A stretch of 64,000 nucleotides of DNA from the NCBI RefSeq assembly GCF_001577305.1, contig NZ_CP014518.1, positions 2,418,001 to 2,482,000 on the forward strand. The letters are read 5' to 3'. Source of the stretch: Sinomonas atrocyanea (lineage in GTDB: Bacteria > Actinomycetota > Actinomycetes > Actinomycetales > Micrococcaceae). A program made the translations under genes and the position numbers. The notes below the pieces were generated by a model. That model was not told the origin of the DNA. It saw nothing but the letters and a program-made list of their open reading frames with translations, and made no database searches. Of the stretch, positions 1 through 6,917 are shown one piece after another; position 1 is the first letter of the stretch; each line of letters begins with the position of its first letter.

Positions 1-485
1 CTGTCGACGGTGACGGTCGGGACGCCGGCGTTCTGGTCCACGCGGTCGATGACGACCAGGCGCTGCCCGAAGTCGAACTGCATCAGCGCGTCGATGTCCA
101 CCCGGGTCGAGGGGGCGATGATGCCGAACGGGGCGTACAGCGACTGCATCGCCGTCAGATAGCCGGCGGTCTGCACGTCGTCGCCGTTGGTGACGCACAG
201 CATCAGCTGGTAGCCGCGCTCCCCCGCCGCCTCGGTCATCGTCTTGGCGAGCTCGGCGAAGAAGGGGTTGGTGATGTCGGGCACGATCAGCGGCACGAGG
301 GTGCTCGTCTTGCGCCGCAGGGCCTGGGCGAGCGGGCTCATCGTGTACCCGAGCTTCTCCGCGACGCGCAGGATGTGCTCGCGCGTCTCCGCCTTGACCG
401 CCTCGGGGCGGGAGAAGGCGCGGGAGACCGTGGAACGGTGCACGCCCGCTTCCCTGGCAACGACATCGATGCTGAGATCAGCCAC
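1..485 (-). CDS. LacI-family transcriptional regulator (3' end outside window)
   Basis: The visible part is the N-terminal ~160 residues of a LacI/GalR repressor. A helix-turn-helix (SIDVVAREAGVHRSTVSRAF, about residues 5-24) is followed by the hinge-like stretch LAQALRRKTSTL and the start of a periplasmic-binding-protein-like effector domain (VPLIVPDITNPFFAEL). The start is a GTG at 485 because AAAAGGAG lies 6 bases upstream and no ATG fits. It overlaps the 3' end of the upstream Gfo/Idh gene by 8 bases, so the two are probably translated from one message. It likely senses a sugar or sugar acid and controls this module and perhaps the divergent eda operon; the ligand is not visible. The C-terminus lies beyond base 1. 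Confidence 0.9.
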   Translation of the reverse strand, partial: MADLSIDVVAREAGVHRSTVSRAFSRPEAVKAETREHILRVAEKLGYTMSPLAQALRRKTSTLVPLIVPDITNPFFAELAKTMTEAAGERGYQLMLCVTNGDDVQTAGYLTAMQSLYAPFGIIAPSTRVDIDALMQFDFGQRLVVIDRVDQNAGVPTVTVD

Positions 486-1458
486 GGTGTACTCCTTTTC
501 GTTGGACCTCGTAGGCGTGCCAGATGATCCGCATCGCGTCCTCCAGCTCGCCCAGCGTCGGCATTCCGCGGAAGCCCTCGCCCAGGGTGCGCGCAACCTG
601 CCGCACGAACGGATCGTAGAGAGGGTCGCTGTCGACGTTGATGACGGCTCTCTCAGTGCGCCCGTCGAGCCCGGTGAACACGGCCGACCCGTCCGTGTCG
701 ATCGAAGCGAATCCGACCTCGCCCGCGGACGAGTAGCTGCAGTAGCGCTGCAGCTCCGAGTGCGGGAACGCATACCCCACCTCGACGATCGCCTCCCGGC
801 CGTCCGGGGCGGTCAGGACCAGGGTTGCGTGGTCTTCGACGGCCCCGGCGTGAAGGGCAGAGGACAGCCGCGCCGTGACCTCGGCGCCCGTGTTGCCGCT
901 GCCGCGCAGGAACAGGTCGGCGAAGTGCGGGCCCAGGTTGGCCAGGCAGCCGCCGCCGGCCCGCTCCGGGTCGAGCATCCATGGGTTGCCGTTGCGCTCG
1001 TAGCGCTCAGGGGGGCCGGCGATGAACGAGAGCCTCTCGTACACCGGCCGGCCGGCCTTCGCCAGCCAGCTGTCCACCGGGCCGCCGCGCTGCACCAGCG
1101 GAACGGTGGCCGGGACCCCCGCCTCCTCGGCGGCGCGCCGGACCTCCTGCAGCTGCCCAAGCGAGGTGCCGATCGGCTTCTCCACGACGAAGGGAACGCC
1201 CCGCCCAATCAGCGCCCGGCAGATCTCAGGCATGCGGTCATGCGGGCTGAAGACGTAGGCGAGCTCTATGTCCCGCAGCTGCAGCAGCCGACGCCAGTCG
1301 GCCTCGACCGGGGCGCCCCACAGCTCGGCCAGTTCCCGCACGCGTCCTGGGTCCTCGTCGGAGAGCCCGACGACGTCATGCACCTCCGCGATCGCCGGAG
1401 CACAGAGCGGGACGTGCCAGTGCGAGGCCCCGAAGACGACAGTGCGCGCCCGGTTCAC
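478..1458 (-). CDS. Gfo/Idh/MocA-family NAD(P)-dependent oxidoreductase
   Basis: The protein has 326 aa, the usual length of the family. The N-terminal Rossmann segment is VVFGASHWHVPLCAPAI (about residues 7-23). The hallmark EKPIGTS (about 94-100) is the family's EKP motif, whose lysine contacts substrate and nicotinamide. The C-terminal part is the alpha/beta sheet domain (GGGCLANLGPHFADLFL). Members oxidise or epimerise sugars, inositols and sugar acids. The GTG start at 1458 overlaps the stop of the upstream 48-aa ORF in a GTGA arrangement, and the 3' end overlaps the lacI start, so this is the middle gene of a three-gene operon. Being divergent from KDPG aldolase suggests a sugar-acid substrate, which is inference. 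Confidence 0.88.
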   Translation of the reverse strand: MNRARTVVFGASHWHVPLCAPAIAEVHDVVGLSDEDPGRVRELAELWGAPVEADWRRLLQLRDIELAYVFSPHDRMPEICRALIGRGVPFVVEKPIGTSLGQLQEVRRAAEEAGVPATVPLVQRGGPVDSWLAKAGRPVYERLSFIAGPPERYERNGNPWMLDPERAGGGCLANLGPHFADLFLRGSGNTGAEVTARLSSALHAGAVEDHATLVLTAPDGREAIVEVGYAFPHSELQRYCSYSSAGEVGFASIDTDGSAVFTGLDGRTERAVINVDSDPLYDPFVRQVARTLGEGFRGMPTLGELEDAMRIIWHAYEVQRKGVHRG

Positions 1459-1601
1459 GAGGACACCCCGAGTCCGGCTTGGCCGCCGGGCGAGCGGTGG
1501 TCGGCCGAGGCGCTCGACTGAGCCGGATCGAGGCGGATCCCGGCGCCGTCCCGCAAGGACAGGCGGGCGCCCTCGGCTCGCGGCTCGAAGTGGACCATCA
1601 C
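1455..1601 (-). CDS. Small ORF (48 aa) coupled to Gfo/Idh gene
   Basis: A short reading frame starts at GTG 1601 (next codon ATG, so the start could be 1598). GAGGAG sits 6 bases upstream, which is a better ribosome site than many neighbours have. Its TGA overlaps the GTG start of the Gfo/Idh gene (GTGA). The product begins MVHFEPRAEGARLSL and ends in a low-complexity tail; no membrane segment or known domain is visible. It may be a real small protein, a translational leader that couples expression of the next gene, or the leftover 3' end of a truncated enzyme gene. Spacing and RBS favour translation; function is unknown. Confidence 0.5.
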   Translation of the reverse strand: MMVHFEPRAEGARLSLRDGAGIRLDPAQSSASADHRSPGGQAGLGVSS

Positions 1602-1615
1602 GGGAATCTCCTCAA

Positions 1616-1641
1616 TGAGATCGGTTGCTGAGATCGGTTGC
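1616..1641. repeat. Tandem 13-bp repeat in divergent promoter
   Basis: TGAGATCGGTTGC occurs twice in immediate succession (1616-1628 and 1629-1641) between the small ORF and eda. It lies just upstream of the leftward operon's RBS and could be a half-site repeat for the LacI regulator encoded next door, although it is not the classic palindrome. A flanking GCTGA...TCAGC pairing also exists. Confidence 0.45.
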
Positions 1642-1703
1642 ATTCAGCGTAGGGAGCGTGGGACAGTCTTGTCAACGGATCTTTTTCCACAGGAGGAACC
1701 CTG

Positions 1704-2351
1704 ATGTTCACCAAGCTTCGGACCCTGCGCACGATCGATGACTCCGGGGCGGTCCTCATCGTCCGACTTCCCGATGCCGACACCGCCGAGCGCGTCGCGC
1801 ACGCCGCGATCGAAGGCGGGTTCCGGGCGCTCGAGATCACCCTGTCCATCCCAGGCGCGGTCGACCTCGTCCGCCGCCTGGCCGCCCAGTATGCCCCCGA
1901 GGGCGTCGCGGTCGGCGCAGGGACGGTCCTGGACGGCCACGCCGCATACGAGTGCATCCGCGCCGGGGCTGCGTTCCTGGTCAGCCCGCAGCTCAACCCC
2001 GAGATGATCCGCGTGGCGAACCGCTACCAGGTGCCCACCATCAGCGGCGCGTCCACCCCGACAGAGCTGCTCGAGTCGGCCGAGGCCGGCGCGGACATCC
2101 TCAAGCTCTTCCCGACAGAAGGCGCGGGCATCCCCTACGCCAAGGCCGTGCTCGCTCCCCTGGCGCACCTGCCGATCATGCCCGCTGGAGGCGTGACGAC
2201 GGAGAACGTCGCCGAGTGGTTCGCCGCCGGCGTCTCCGGCGTCGGTGTGGGGAGCGCCGTGACCAAGGCATGGCAGCCCGACGGCGACTTCACCAGGGTC
2301 GCCGCCGCCGCCAAGGAGTTCCTCGCGGCCGTGCAGGAAGCGCGCCGATGA
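1704..2351 (+). CDS. eda: Bifunctional 2-dehydro-3-deoxy-phosphogluconate / 4-hydroxy-2-oxoglutarate aldolase
   Basis: The 215-aa protein is a class I KDPG/KHG aldolase, which splits 2-keto-3-deoxy-6-phosphogluconate into pyruvate and glyceraldehyde 3-phosphate (Entner-Doudoroff and hexuronate routes). The Schiff-base lysine is K134 in DILKLFPTE, the general acid/base glutamate is E44 in ALEITLS, and VGAGTV (69-74), ISGASTPTE and MPAGGVT form the phosphate-binding side of the TIM barrel. Length matches the family (205-220 aa). The start ATG has AGGAGG 7 bases upstream. The stop overlaps the next ATG (ATGA), so it is co-translated with the kinase gene. The substrate could be the 6-phosphogalactonate analogue, as the family is promiscuous. 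Confidence 0.93.
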   Translation: MFTKLRTLRTIDDSGAVLIVRLPDADTAERVAHAAIEGGFRALEITLSIPGAVDLVRRLAAQYAPEGVAVGAGTVLDGHAAYECIRAGAAFLVSPQLNPEMIRVANRYQVPTISGASTPTELLESAEAGADILKLFPTEGAGIPYAKAVLAPLAHLPIMPAGGVTTENVAEWFAAGVSGVGVGSAVTKAWQPDGDFTRVAAAAKEFLAAVQEARR

Positions 2352-2902
2352 CCGAGCCGACCCTCCGCATCGTCATCGGAACCGCCGGCTCCGGCAAGTC
2401 GACCGTCGCCCAGCACCTCGCCCGCGAGCACGCCGCCGCCTACCTCGACAAAGATGCGATGAGCGCCCGCTTCGTCGAGGCCGCGCTCGCTGCCGCCGGA
2501 TATGATCCCGGAGACCGCGAGTCAAACGCGTTCTACCTCGATCGCATCCTGCCCCTCGAGTACGACTCGCTCCTCGACGTCGCCGGAGCCAACCTCCGCC
2601 TCGGCCGCCCCGTTGTCATCGACGCCCCGTTCAGCCCATACCTCTCCGACCCCGACTTCATCACCACCGCCCGGAAACGCTTCCAATGGCCCACGGTCGA
2701 GGTCGAGGTGATCCGCGTCCGCGTCTCCCCCACCACACTCCAGCAGCGCCTGCGGGAGCGCGGCCTCGAGCGGGACCGCTGGAAGCTCGCCCACTGGCAC
2801 GAATACTGGGCGAAGCACGGGGGCCAGGCATGCACCTGGACCGGCGTCCTCCTGACTGAATTCGACAACGACGCATCAACGGACCACCGGCCAAGGCCCT
2901 GA
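2348..2902 (+). CDS. P-loop (AAA_33/gluconokinase-like) kinase
   Basis: The 184-aa protein starts with a Walker A motif GTAGSGKST (about residues 11-19), followed by a gluconokinase-like layout: YLDKDAMSARF, VVIDAPF as the Walker B-like strand, and a lid-like arginine-rich segment (QQRLRERGLERDRWK). The ATG overlaps the eda stop by 4 bases. Pairing with KDPG aldolase suggests phosphorylation of a sugar acid such as gluconate or 2-keto-3-deoxygluconate. However, canonical GntK motifs are not all present, so a broader 'AAA family ATP-binding protein' label is safer. Cytoplasmic. Confidence 0.75.
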   Translation: MTEPTLRIVIGTAGSGKSTVAQHLAREHAAAYLDKDAMSARFVEAALAAAGYDPGDRESNAFYLDRILPLEYDSLLDVAGANLRLGRPVVIDAPFSPYLSDPDFITTARKRFQWPTVEVEVIRVRVSPTTLQQRLRERGLERDRWKLAHWHEYWAKHGGQACTWTGVLLTEFDNDASTDHRPRP

Positions 2903-3306
2903 CGATTCGACGCCGCTCTCTCAGACCAGGGAACAGCAGTCCGAAGCAACCCGGCGCCTCCACCGCTCGTGGGCATCCTCGCCGTGGACACAGACTCAAC
3001 TCGATGCTTCTGCGTGCGGATGACCACATAGGGCAGAGCTCCAAAGGTTCCTTTGGTGAGGCGACCAATCACGCCTCGTGCCCCCTCCCCGGGCCCCCGG
3101 ACACTCCGCCCGGCATCAAAGAAGGGCTCGGGCACCAGGGTTGTCCCACTCCGGTTCTTCTCAGGATCAGTCCACTCGAGCCTTTGATTGGAAGGCCAGG
3201 CAAGATGAACCCGGTCCACTGTCTCATCGGGGGTGAGACCGGGGCGACGCGTTCCAAGGGCTCGGAGCATTGGGTTTCGGGCATTTTGGACCTGCGAAAC
3301 GCCTCC
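2903..3306. other. 404-bp intergenic region, no recognised gene
   Basis: This lies between convergent genes. A frame open on the minus strand runs through it into the kinase gene but has no start signal or recognisable domain, so I did not call it. The only clear structure is the palindrome at 3041-3056. Confidence 0.6.
3041..3056. repeat. Palindrome CCAAAGGTTCCTTTGG (recurs in window)
   Basis: A perfect 16-bp inverted repeat. A longer relative, GTCAAAGGTTCCTTTGAC, lies at 28192-28209, and partial forms lie near 19510, 19651 and 34893, always in gene-poor stretches. It could be a dispersed palindromic repeat or a regulator site. Confidence 0.55.
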
Positions 3307-4461
3307 TTATGATCCGTGCGAAAGGTGGTGGGCGATCTGTCGGAACACGTGCTCGAACTGGGGCACGGGAACAGCCGGGTCGATGACGTGAGCCCCGAAG
3401 TGCGCGATCACGGTTTCCCTTTCCGGAGAAACGTAGAGGCGCTGTCCCGAGCGGCCGCGGGCCACAAACGCACCCTCATCGTTGTAGGGGACCCACCAGA
3501 AGTCGTGGTAAGCCATGACGGGGCTATTTATTCTCCGGTCTCCCGGGCCTAAGACGTCGTGGGCCGGCCCTGCGGGGATCGTGGGGATGCCGCGGACGAT
3601 CTCCTCCGGGAGCACCTGGTGTGCGCCCAGCGCTCCGCCACAACGTAACAGTTCACCAACACGTGCGATATCGCGAAGGGTGGCTGCGAAGCGGCCGCAT
3701 GCGATCTCGCGACGTTGCCCATCGAGGCCGAACAACGCGTCCTCCTGCGCACCGATCTTGGACCAGAGGACGTCGGAGAGCAGCTCGGACAGGGAGGCAC
3801 CGGTGACCCTGCGGATGGCTTCGGCCAGCGCTTCGGTGTTGCCGTTCTCGTAACGGAAGATCGTACCGGGCTCGTGTTCTGCGTGGGCGGTCGAGAGCCG
3901 TTCCATGAGGTTCCGTGGGCCGTTGTAGTCGTGAGGTCTGGGCAGGATGCCGACGGCGGTGAAGAACCGCTGCGCTTCGCTCTCCTTGTTGAAGGGGCGT
4001 CCCTCGTATCGGACCGCGGTCGCCATGTGCAGCAGATGGTCGACCGCCGCGTCGCCGAACGCAGTGCCGGCGAGCTCGGGCACGTAGTGATGCAGAGCGC
4101 GGCCGCGGTCGAGCTGCCGCTCCCGGGCCAGTACCGCACCGAGCAGCCCGACCAGAGACTTGCTCATCGAGGCGGTGACGTGCAGGTCGTGCGGCCGCAT
4201 GCCGCGCATGTACCGCTCATACACGACGTTCCCCCGGTGCAGGACCAGGATCGCGGTGCTCTCCGACTCGGCCAGGAAGCTGTCGAGGGTCCGCAGGCCG
4301 TCGCCGGCGAGTTCCAGCGAGCCGAGGTCCTGGGCCTCGGATTGCAGGTGCCACGGGCCGCCGGCGCCGCGCCAGACCCTGCGGGTGGGTGTGGTCTCAC
4401 TGCTCTGGAGGAAGTGGGCGCGCAGGGCTTCAGGGTCCTGCCTCCGCCGGGCGTGTTCCAT
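3307..4461 (-). CDS. Serine hydrolase, beta-lactamase/6-aminohexanoate-dimer hydrolase (NylB) type
   Basis: The 384-aa protein has the class C beta-lactamase fold signature: S98-M-S-K101 (SxxK nucleophile), Y204-E-N206 (YxN), and a C-terminal RGRSG in place of KTG. This combination is seen in NylB-like amide hydrolases and esterases rather than true beta-lactamases. No signal peptide is evident, so it is probably cytoplasmic, and the family cleaves small amides, esters or oligomers. It lies 104 bp downstream of the MFS gene on the same strand, so an MFS-hydrolase operon is likely: uptake of a compound that is then hydrolysed. It would fall under the TetR-type site before the MFS gene. The substrate is unknown. 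Confidence 0.85.
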   Translation of the reverse strand: MEHARRRQDPEALRAHFLQSSETTPTRRVWRGAGGPWHLQSEAQDLGSLELAGDGLRTLDSFLAESESTAILVLHRGNVVYERYMRGMRPHDLHVTASMSKSLVGLLGAVLARERQLDRGRALHHYVPELAGTAFGDAAVDHLLHMATAVRYEGRPFNKESEAQRFFTAVGILPRPHDYNGPRNLMERLSTAHAEHEPGTIFRYENGNTEALAEAIRRVTGASLSELLSDVLWSKIGAQEDALFGLDGQRREIACGRFAATLRDIARVGELLRCGGALGAHQVLPEEIVRGIPTIPAGPAHDVLGPGDRRINSPVMAYHDFWWVPYNDEGAFVARGRSGQRLYVSPERETVIAHFGAHVIDPAVPVPQFEHVFRQIAHHLSHGS

Positions 4462-4565
4462 GGGGGTCCTTTCGGAGGGTCATCGGTTGGGCGGGCAGGG
4501 GCACATGAGCAGGGGGCCGCCCTGTGGCCCCTCGCCCTCCGCTGGGCTGTCGGCTGCCGGCTGCT

Positions 4566-5915
4566 TCAGCTGAGGGAGGTGCCGGCTTCCTGTGCGGCCG
4601 CTGTCGCGGGTGCCTCGCTGTCCCGCATGTCCTTGCGCCTGTGGTCCGGGACGAGGGTTATCACCGCGAGGAAGCCTGCGATGGCCACCGTCGCGGCGAT
4701 CATCCAGGTCTCCCAGCCGGCGGCGGCCACGACGCGGGGCGCGAGGAGCACCGAGGCGAGGACGAAGAGCCGCGTCACGAGATGGTTCAGGCCGAAGGCG
4801 AGTCCCTGGATGTCGGGGTGGACCTCCTCGATGTCCTCGGAGAAGCTGGCCATCCAGGGGCCGAAGACTGCCCCCAGCGCGAGGCCGGTTGCGGCGAGTA
4901 GCAGGATCAGCAGGGCCAGGGGTGCCTGGTGGCCTGCAGTCATCGAGGCGATGAACGCCGCGAGCAGGACGGTGGCGGCGGCGCTGCCGGCGAGCATGAA
5001 GGGCTTCCTCCTCTGCACGCGGTCCGAGAGCCAGGAGAAGAGGATGCCGCCGCCCAGGTTGCACAGCCAGAAGGCCATGGCGACGCCTGAGGCCAGCTGG
5101 ATGCTCAGGGCGAAGTGGTCGACGAGCATGATCTGCGCGTAGGAGTTCATGGTGGCGAGGAAGACGTACATGAGCGCCATGGCGGCCACGTGGGCCCACA
5201 CCGTCGGGCGCTGCAGCAGCAGCCGGAGCCGCCTTCCGCCGGCATCAGCGCGCTCGTGGAGCGGGTGCTGCGCGGAATGGACTGTGTGCTCCGTGGACCG
5301 GACGGTCCTTCGGACCTCGGGAGAGAGGTCGCGGAGCACCAGGGCCACCGCGACTGCCCCGACACATGCGAAGGCGCCCATCAGGTACACCTGGGAGCGC
5401 CACGAGTGGCCGAACGCCCCGAGCGTAAGGGCGGCGATGGCGGCGGCAAAGAAGCTCGCCCCCACGGGCCCCCAGGTCCACAGCGCGTAGGCCTGCGCCC
5501 GGCCCACGCGGGGGGTGAAGTCGCGGATGAGCGGGGCCGTCCCGGCCACCGCAACGCCTTCGACGAAGGCCAGCAGGATCCGCGCGATGAGGAAGTGGAG
5601 CATCGAGTCGGAGCCGGCCATGAACAGGCAGGCCCCCGCCGAGAGGAAGGAGAAGGGCACGAGGATCCGCACCCGCCCGACGCGGTCGACCAGCCCGCCC
5701 CCGATGTAGCCGGCGAAGGCGCCCACCAGGAGCGAGGCGGCCGTGATCAGGCCGTAGGTCTGCAGGGGCATGTGGAGGTCGGACAGGAGCAGCGGCAGGA
5801 TCGGCGCCAGCTGGCCCTCGTAGGCCGAGATGAAGACGGCCAGGATCACCACGCTCACGTACACTCGGCGGCGCCAGCCGGTGGGGAACTCGTGGAGCAG
5901 TCTGCGAGAGGACAA
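4566..5915 (-). CDS. MFS transporter
   Basis: The 449-aa, about 12-helix permease carries the MFS loop 2-3 motif GGGLVDRVGRVR (about residues 72-83). The first helix contains FISAYEGQLAPILPLL, reminiscent of organic-acid/aromatic MFS importers. A polar linker (about 213-229, HTVHSAQHPLHE) separates the halves. I use the TTG start at 5915, with TTGAGG 7 bases upstream; no ATG is available nearby. The 5933-5952 site lies directly upstream and matches the site in front of the fatty-acid/alkylsulfatase operon, so the transporter is probably induced together with it and may import that pathway's substrate. Direction of transport is not shown by sequence. Confidence 0.85.
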   Translation of the reverse strand: MSSRRLLHEFPTGWRRRVYVSVVILAVFISAYEGQLAPILPLLLSDLHMPLQTYGLITAASLLVGAFAGYIGGGLVDRVGRVRILVPFSFLSAGACLFMAGSDSMLHFLIARILLAFVEGVAVAGTAPLIRDFTPRVGRAQAYALWTWGPVGASFFAAAIAALTLGAFGHSWRSQVYLMGAFACVGAVAVALVLRDLSPEVRRTVRSTEHTVHSAQHPLHERADAGGRRLRLLLQRPTVWAHVAAMALMYVFLATMNSYAQIMLVDHFALSIQLASGVAMAFWLCNLGGGILFSWLSDRVQRRKPFMLAGSAAATVLLAAFIASMTAGHQAPLALLILLLAATGLALGAVFGPWMASFSEDIEEVHPDIQGLAFGLNHLVTRLFVLASVLLAPRVVAAAGWETWMIAATVAIAGFLAVITLVPDHRRKDMRDSEAPATAAAQEAGTSLS

Positions 5916-5932
5916 GGCAGAACCTCAATTCC

Positions 5933-5952
5933 TAGACGTGATGTCCATTAAT
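5933..5952. promoter_or_regulatory. Putative TetR operator, copy 1 (MFS side)
   Basis: TAGACGTGATGTCCATTAAT lies 18-37 bp upstream of the MFS start. The reverse complement of the 6861-6880 region reads TAGACACGGTGTCCATTAAT: the same TAGAC, TGTCCATTAAT and spacing with three differences. Two such sites flanking one TetR gene make a shared operator likely. Confidence 0.6.
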
Positions 5953-6113
5953 GATCGATGGCTCCAAAACTAGGCCACGTGAGACAGATCACGCAAGGCC
6001 CCTGCAGCTTGCGCCCGCGCCTCGGGTTCTGACCGCCCCGCCAGGGCGCGGACCGGCGTCGGCATCGCTTGCGCCGAGGACTCGGGGGGCCGGAGAACCA
6101 GTCCGGCTGCCTG

Positions 6114-6713
6114 TCAGACGGGCGGAGCGGCGAATCCCATGGCCCATTGGCGGCCGCGGCGCGAGAGGTCGACGAGGGTGGCCACGACCTGCTCCAGAGA
6201 GGGCCGCGGCTGCGGCGCCTCGAGCCACCAGAGGAGGACGGCGGCCTGCTCGCCTGCCCATGCGCGCGAGACCACGCGGAGGTCGACGCGGGGGCGGACC
6301 CTCTGGGCCTCCGTGCGGGCGAAGAAGATCTGGTACGCCGTCTCGGCCCACTCCTCGGTCAGCCTGCGCAGCCCGCGCCCGTCCCCCTGGCCGCGCAGGA
6401 TGAGGCGGTAGGCATCGGGCTCCTCGGAGGCATGCCGGAAGAGCTCCATGACCGGCACCCCGGTGAAGCCGGCATCCTGCCTGTCGATCGGGGCCAGGCG
6501 GGCCCTCAGGCCCTCGAGGATGTCGTCCACGACATGGTCGTAGAGGGCTTCCTTGTCCTTGAAGTGGGTGTAGAAGGTGGCGCGTCCGATGTCGGCCGCG
6601 GCCACGATGTCCTCCACTGTGACCGGGGTGTATCCGCGTTCGAGCACCAGCGCGACGAAGGCTCTGCGCAGGGCCTCCTTGGTCCGCCGGATCCGCCGGT
6701 CTTCCAGTGCCAT
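6114..6713 (-). CDS. TetR-family transcriptional regulator
   Basis: The 199-aa repressor has the TetR helix-turn-helix in residues ~30-60 (TVEDIVAAADIGRATFYTHF, then KDKEALYDHV), a strong family match, followed by a variable ligand-binding domain. The ATG at 6713 is preceded by AAAGG at 5-base spacing. It is divergent from the acyl-CoA synthetase operon and convergent with nothing; the MFS gene starts just beyond its stop. By position it should repress both flanking arms and respond to a pathway intermediate, for example an acyl-CoA or long-chain alcohol. The ligand is inference. Confidence 0.88.
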   Translation of the reverse strand: MALEDRRIRRTKEALRRAFVALVLERGYTPVTVEDIVAAADIGRATFYTHFKDKEALYDHVVDDILEGLRARLAPIDRQDAGFTGVPVMELFRHASEEPDAYRLILRGQGDGRGLRRLTEEWAETAYQIFFARTEAQRVRPRVDLRVVSRAWAGEQAAVLLWWLEAPQPRPSLEQVVATLVDLSRRGRQWAMGFAAPPV

Positions 6714-6863
6714 GCTCGCCTTTCCGTCCCCCACGGCGGCCGCGTCGCGGCCCGGTCCGAGCACGAGGAAGACATGTCCGCGCCCGACGCCCCCGCTGCG
6801 GAGACGCTGCGGCCGACGTCTGGCACGCACTCTTTCTAGCAGTTTTGCGACCCCTAGACTATT

Positions 6864-6882
6864 AATGGACACCGTGTCTATT
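6864..6882. promoter_or_regulatory. Putative TetR operator, copy 2 (divergent tetR/acyl-CoA synthetase promoter)
   Basis: AATGGACAC-C-GTGTCTATT is a 9-1-9 inverted repeat with one mismatch, lying 36-54 bp before the acyl-CoA synthetase ATG in the tetR divergent promoter. It is the counterpart of the 5933-5952 site. Confidence 0.65.
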
Positions 6883-6917
6883 ATCTGGTGCTGTTGGAGA
6901 ACCGAATTGGAGGACTG

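Noticed and set aside
244..1521. Long plus-strand frame opposite the lacI and Gfo/Idh genes
   Set aside because: It is antisense to two well-supported genes, Arg/Pro/Ala-rich, and has no RBS; a high-GC shadow frame.
2533..3270. Minus-strand frame spanning the 2903-3306 gap and the kinase gene
   Set aside because: It overlaps the kinase antisense, has no start signal and no recognisable domain.
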